DNA of 64,000 nucleotides from the NCBI GenBank assembly GCA_002699585.1, contig PABP01000021.1, positions 372,001 to 436,000 of the forward strand. Direction: 5' to 3'. A model generated the notes under the pieces. The model searched no databases. It saw only the letters and a program-made list of their open reading frames with translations, and had not been told where the DNA came from. A program made the translations under genes and the position numbers. Positions 61,312 to 64,000 of this stretch are shown here, piece by piece (positions within the stretch are counted from its first letter, which is position 1; each line of letters opens with the position of its first letter). Origin of the DNA: Anaerolineaceae bacterium. GTDB lineage: Bacteria > Chloroflexota > Anaerolineae > Aggregatilineales > Phototrophicaceae.

Positions 61312-63189
61312 TTATTCGCCAGATTCAACCGTCTGTACGCTCTCCAAAGAGTTAAATACAGGGCGCGCACTTACGGATGAATCCACCAAACTGTAGTAGC
61401 AGGCTTCGGGTAATCCGGCAGCACAACCATTCAGGTTGAACAAAATCATCGGGCCGACATAACCCAGTTCGCTGCTCAGTTCAAAAGCACGCACTGTATA
61501 CAGCGCTTGTTCCTGCGGACTGGTATAAGTCAGGAAGATGTTGAACTCATTGGGCTGTACCAGGGCGTTACCCTCAGCGGTACCCCAGCCGAAGCGTGTC
61601 ACCCACAGCGGATCGCCATCTCCGGCGCTTTCCAGGATCGTATGATACTCTTCCAGCGTATCCAGGAAGAAGAAACGCGGGCTGTCAAAGTGTGTATCGA
61701 CACCTGGGGCTTGCTCTGGTGAACGGGCATCCGGCGGGTTAGCGAACCCATCCGGGTGGACGCCAACGCCATCGCTGACATCCGCCAGCCCATTGGCCAG
61801 CAATCCTTGCAGATATTGGCGATCATCAAAGGCATTGACGCCATCATTGAGGCCCGTTGGGGCTAGTCCGGCGCTGATGACAAGCGCGCTTGGATTGGCG
61901 CTCTTGATGGCGTCATAAGCGGTTCCCAGCAGGTCAATGTAGCCGATGCCAGACAGCTTGGCATTGGAGCGGTCTGTCGTTGCGGCATCAATCCAGTTAC
62001 GGCGCAGGTTCGGCTCGTTCCAGATTTGATACGCCTGGACTTTGCTGCCGTAGCGAGTCGCAATACTGGTTGCGAAGGAACCAAACAGACTCAGGTCATC
62101 TGGCGGGCCGTATTCACTGCTGGCAAGCACGAATTCCGACGCGCTGGGACGTGCCCAATCCGGGGCGCTCGTCAACTGCAGCAGAATGCTGATCTCGGCT
62201 GCGTTAAAGGCATTCACTGCCGCGTCGATGTTTGCCAGATTCAGATTGCCTTGCTCAGTTTCAACATCGCGCCAGTTAACGGTGATTTTCACCCATTCCA
62301 CACCAAGTTGTTGCGCCTGACTGACCAGAGCGCCAACATCGTCACCCGTGATGAACACTTCGATGCCAGGTTCCATCATGACCGGTTCGGCTGTGGCTTC
62401 TGGCGTAGTCTCTTCTGACGGCGCTTCGGTGGGTTCCTCAGTGGCGACAGGGGCTTCCGTTGGTGCGGGTACCGGTGTGTCCGATGTGCTACCTGATGCC
62501 GGGACGCGCAGCACCTGGCCGCTGTAAATCACGTTCGCGTTCGCCAGATTATTCAGATTAACCAGTTGGGAAACTGTCGTGCCGAAGCGCACTGCAATGG
62601 TATACAGCGTATCACCACGTTGAACCCGATATGTCTCAGTAGCTGGTTGTGGTTCCTCGGTGGGTTCCTCAGTAGGTTCTTCTGTTGGCTCTTCAGTAGC
62701 TTCTTCAGTTGGCTCCTCAGTGGGTTCCTCGGTCGCTTCTTCCGTGGGTTCCTCAGTGACTTCCTCGGTGGGTTCTTCAGTAACTTCCTCGGTGGGTTCT
62801 TCAGTAACTTCCTCAGTAGGTTCTTCTGTGACTTCTTCCGTCGGCTCCTCTGTGGGTGCGACCGGCTCTGTTCCCGGGATGATTAGGACCTGGCCAACAT
62901 AAATCAGCGCGGGGTTGGTGATCCCATTCGCTGCTGCGAGTTGGGACAGAGGCACATTAAAGCGCAGTGCAATACGGAACAAATTATCGCCCGGTTGGAC
63001 GATATATTGAGTGCCCTGTACTTCGGTGGCTTCTACGGCAGGTTCAGCCTCTACTGGCTCCTGAGTAGTTGTTTCTTCTACGACTACATCTTCTTCTTCA
63101 GTTGGTGTCTCGCTATCTTGTGCGAAAGCCCAGCCAACCTGCATGAACATGGCAATGATAAGCAAGCCAATCGCCCATCGGTTACGCAT
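61312..63189 (-). CDS. Secreted LysM protein with a glycosidase-like domain lacking a likely nucleophile
   Basis: 625 residues: signal peptide (ends near GWAFAQ), LysM 1 (YIVQPGDNLFRIALRFNVPLSQLAAANGI), a Thr/Glu/Pro tract of about 70 residues, LysM 2 (YRVQRGDTLYTIAVRFGTTVSQL), then a TIM-barrel glycoside hydrolase-like domain (about 270-610). The acid/base motif IWNEPN (Glu392) is present, but the strand where related enzymes have TEFGW reads WVTRFGWGT (Arg532). It therefore probably binds rather than cleaves glycan. LysM modules suggest a place at the peptidoglycan. RBS AGGGAG. Confidence 0.82.
   Translation of the reverse strand: MRNRWAIGLLIIAMFMQVGWAFAQDSETPTEEEDVVVEETTTQEPVEAEPAVEATEVQGTQYIVQPGDNLFRIALRFNVPLSQLAAANGITNPALIYVGQVLIIPGTEPVAPTEEPTEEVTEEPTEEVTEEPTEEVTEEPTEEVTEEPTEEATEEPTEEPTEEATEEPTEEPTEEPTEEPQPATETYRVQRGDTLYTIAVRFGTTVSQLVNLNNLANANVIYSGQVLRVPASGSTSDTPVPAPTEAPVATEEPTEAPSEETTPEATAEPVMMEPGIEVFITGDDVGALVSQAQQLGVEWVKITVNWRDVETEQGNLNLANIDAAVNAFNAAEISILLQLTSAPDWARPSASEFVLASSEYGPPDDLSLFGSFATSIATRYGSKVQAYQIWNEPNLRRNWIDAATTDRSNAKLSGIGYIDLLGTAYDAIKSANPSALVISAGLAPTGLNDGVNAFDDRQYLQGLLANGLADVSDGVGVHPDGFANPPDARSPEQAPGVDTHFDSPRFFFLDTLEEYHTILESAGDGDPLWVTRFGWGTAEGNALVQPNEFNIFLTYTSPQEQALYTVRAFELSSELGYVGPMILFNLNGCAAGLPEACYYSLVDSSVSARPVFNSLESVQTVESGE
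62650..62862 (-). repeat. In-frame 24-bp tandem repeats encoding a Thr-Glu-Glu-Pro/Val tract
   Basis: Units coding TEEPTEEV and shorter TEEPTEEA/TEEP variants, at least six copies, in the linker between the two LysM domains. Codon changes at third positions show the copies are not all recent. Confidence 0.85.
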
Positions 63190-63385
63190 ACAGGCACTCC
63201 CTCTTTTAGCCTAATACAAATGGTTTATTGATATCCATATTACACGTATCGTTGTTAATGCGCCACAGGATGCGTCACCGGATACATGACGGGTTTCTGT
63301 TGACACAGCCCGCAATGGCCTATAGAAACACAATTTGTACGAAAACATTCTCGTAGGTTCACATCGTGTCGATACGAAGGCCTGA

Positions 63386-63394
63386 TGTTATAAT
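63386..63394 (+). promoter_or_regulatory. Extended -10 element before the last gene
   Basis: TGTTATAAT in the plus direction, 98 nt before the ATG; no convincing -35. In the rest of the gap 63190-63491 I see no gene or structured RNA. Confidence 0.45.
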
Positions 63395-63491
63395 GTTGGC
63401 TCAGTAAGGAATGATTCGACTATTCAGGTCATCATGAGCTTCGCATAGTCATCTTTAATGATTTTCAACACGCAGGTTATCTGTGCAATAG

Positions 63492-64000
63492 GATGACCAC
63501 TGACATGGGGCGTATGCGCATCGTAAGTATCGTCTTAATCGGCATTGGCGTTTTGCTGACGGCAATTGCAGGCTACTGGATCGCAACTGAATCCGGTCGG
63601 TCTGAGCTTTCAGTAGGGGATGTGCTGCTACAGGCGGCCATATTTTTTGCTTTTATCTTTCCGCTGATAGTTGGCGGCATCTATTTATATGCGCGTTCCT
63701 CTGCTGATGACGATGGACCTGTTAACATCGATATGGTGCTTCAGCGCCGTATTCTGGATGCACTGCCTTTGCTAGATGCGACATCGTTTGCATCCCTAGC
63801 GACCCAGCTAGGAGTTAGTGAAGCTGAAATCGCGGAACAACTTGCATCAATGGCCGATCTCGATATTTTCAATGGATGCATTGATTGGAACGCCGCCAGC
63901 GTGACGAAGATGACAGTTGCTGACCTGCATGCGCTCAACCAATGTGTGTGCTGCCAGGCTCCCATTCGCATCCAACCTACTGGCCAGACAATTTGTCCAA
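63492..64000 (+). CDS. Membrane protein with HTH-like and zinc-ribbon region (partial, runs off right edge)
   Basis: ATG 63492 is in an open frame to the window end (169 codons); ATG 63504 is the alternative. Two membrane helices (IVSIVLIGIGVLLTAIAGYWI and LLQAAIFFAFIFPLIVGGIYLYA) are followed by a cytoplasmic HTH-like segment (RRILDALPLLDATSFASLATQLGVSEAEIAEQLASM) and the beginning of a zinc ribbon (NQCVCCQAPIRIQPTGQTICP). No known family recognised. Such proteins may be membrane-tethered regulators, but that is inference. Confidence 0.65.

Noticed and set aside
62660-62902. Plus-strand frame rich in Gly-Ser-Ser-Val
   Set aside because: Antisense shadow of the Thr/Glu/Pro repeats in the LysM gene.

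Overview
The window reads as a chromosomal segment of a Chloroflexota bacterium, most likely Anaerolineae-like. This is inferred from gene content: the order rpsF-ssb-rpsR, an FhaA-type protein, PknB-like kinases with large extracytoplasmic domains, DUF4397/SH3 and LysM surface proteins with Thr/Pro/Glu linkers, a BTAD regulator, and no recognisable outer-membrane genes. I see no prophage, insertion sequence or CRISPR array. Genes are dense, operons are tight, and many intergenic gaps hold hairpin terminators.

Layout. 1-3.4 kb: 5' part of an FhaA-like gene, a membrane-anchored PpiC foldase, and the rpsF-ssb-rpsR operon. 3.4-12 kb: an exopolysaccharide cluster on the minus strand (rmd, gmd, tatD, GT2, GT4, YfhO-like protein, O-antigen-ligase-like protein) that would make GDP-rhamnose and use it. 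12-17 kb: two large secreted DUF4397 proteins. 17-19.5 kb: adenosylhomocysteinase and an adenosine-kinase-like enzyme, a SAH-recycling pair. 19.7-24 kb: a divergent CpaF-like ATPase, a DsbA-like protein, an NnrU-like membrane protein and pyrimidine-nucleoside phosphorylase. 23.9-30.6 kb: an alaS operon (alaS, baseplate-J-like membrane protein, ruvX, mltG, small ABC binding protein), divergent from tyrS. 32-38.8 kb: small membrane protein, cyclic-nucleotide-binding protein, RtcB ligase, family 5 solute-binding protein, secG, S41 protease, and a degenerate ADP-ribosylglycohydrolase-like protein. 38.8-42.8 kb: a TPP riboswitch and thiBPQ. 42.9-47.2 kb: gyrB, tRNA-Arg(TCT), a BTAD regulator and a membrane protein. 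47.3-52.6 kb: fadD, a thioesterase and hisHAFIE behind a leader-peptide attenuator. 52.6-64 kb: SAM hydrolase-family protein, selB, a coiled-coil protein, dGTPase, two Ser/Thr kinases, a LysM/glycosidase-like protein and a truncated membrane/HTH/zinc-ribbon protein.

The strongest discovery is upstream of hisH. It is a complete classical histidine attenuator: a 24-codon leader ORF with five consecutive His codons plus one more, a possible alternative rod, and an intrinsic terminator. All of this sits behind a consensus promoter whose -10 box lies only 7 nt from the leader ATG, so the leader peptide would be made from a nearly leaderless transcript. Other notable points are a recurrent extended -10 motif (TGnTATAMT), overlapping -35 regions of the divergent tyrS and alaS promoters, a duplicated 18-bp element before a receptor kinase, and several proteins that keep a fold but have lost key catalytic residues (ADP-ribosylglycohydrolase-like, LysM-glycosidase, CpaF-like ATPase, BTAD regulator P-loop, and a kinase with HAD in place of HRD). 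All functional calls come from reading motifs by eye; no database search was run.
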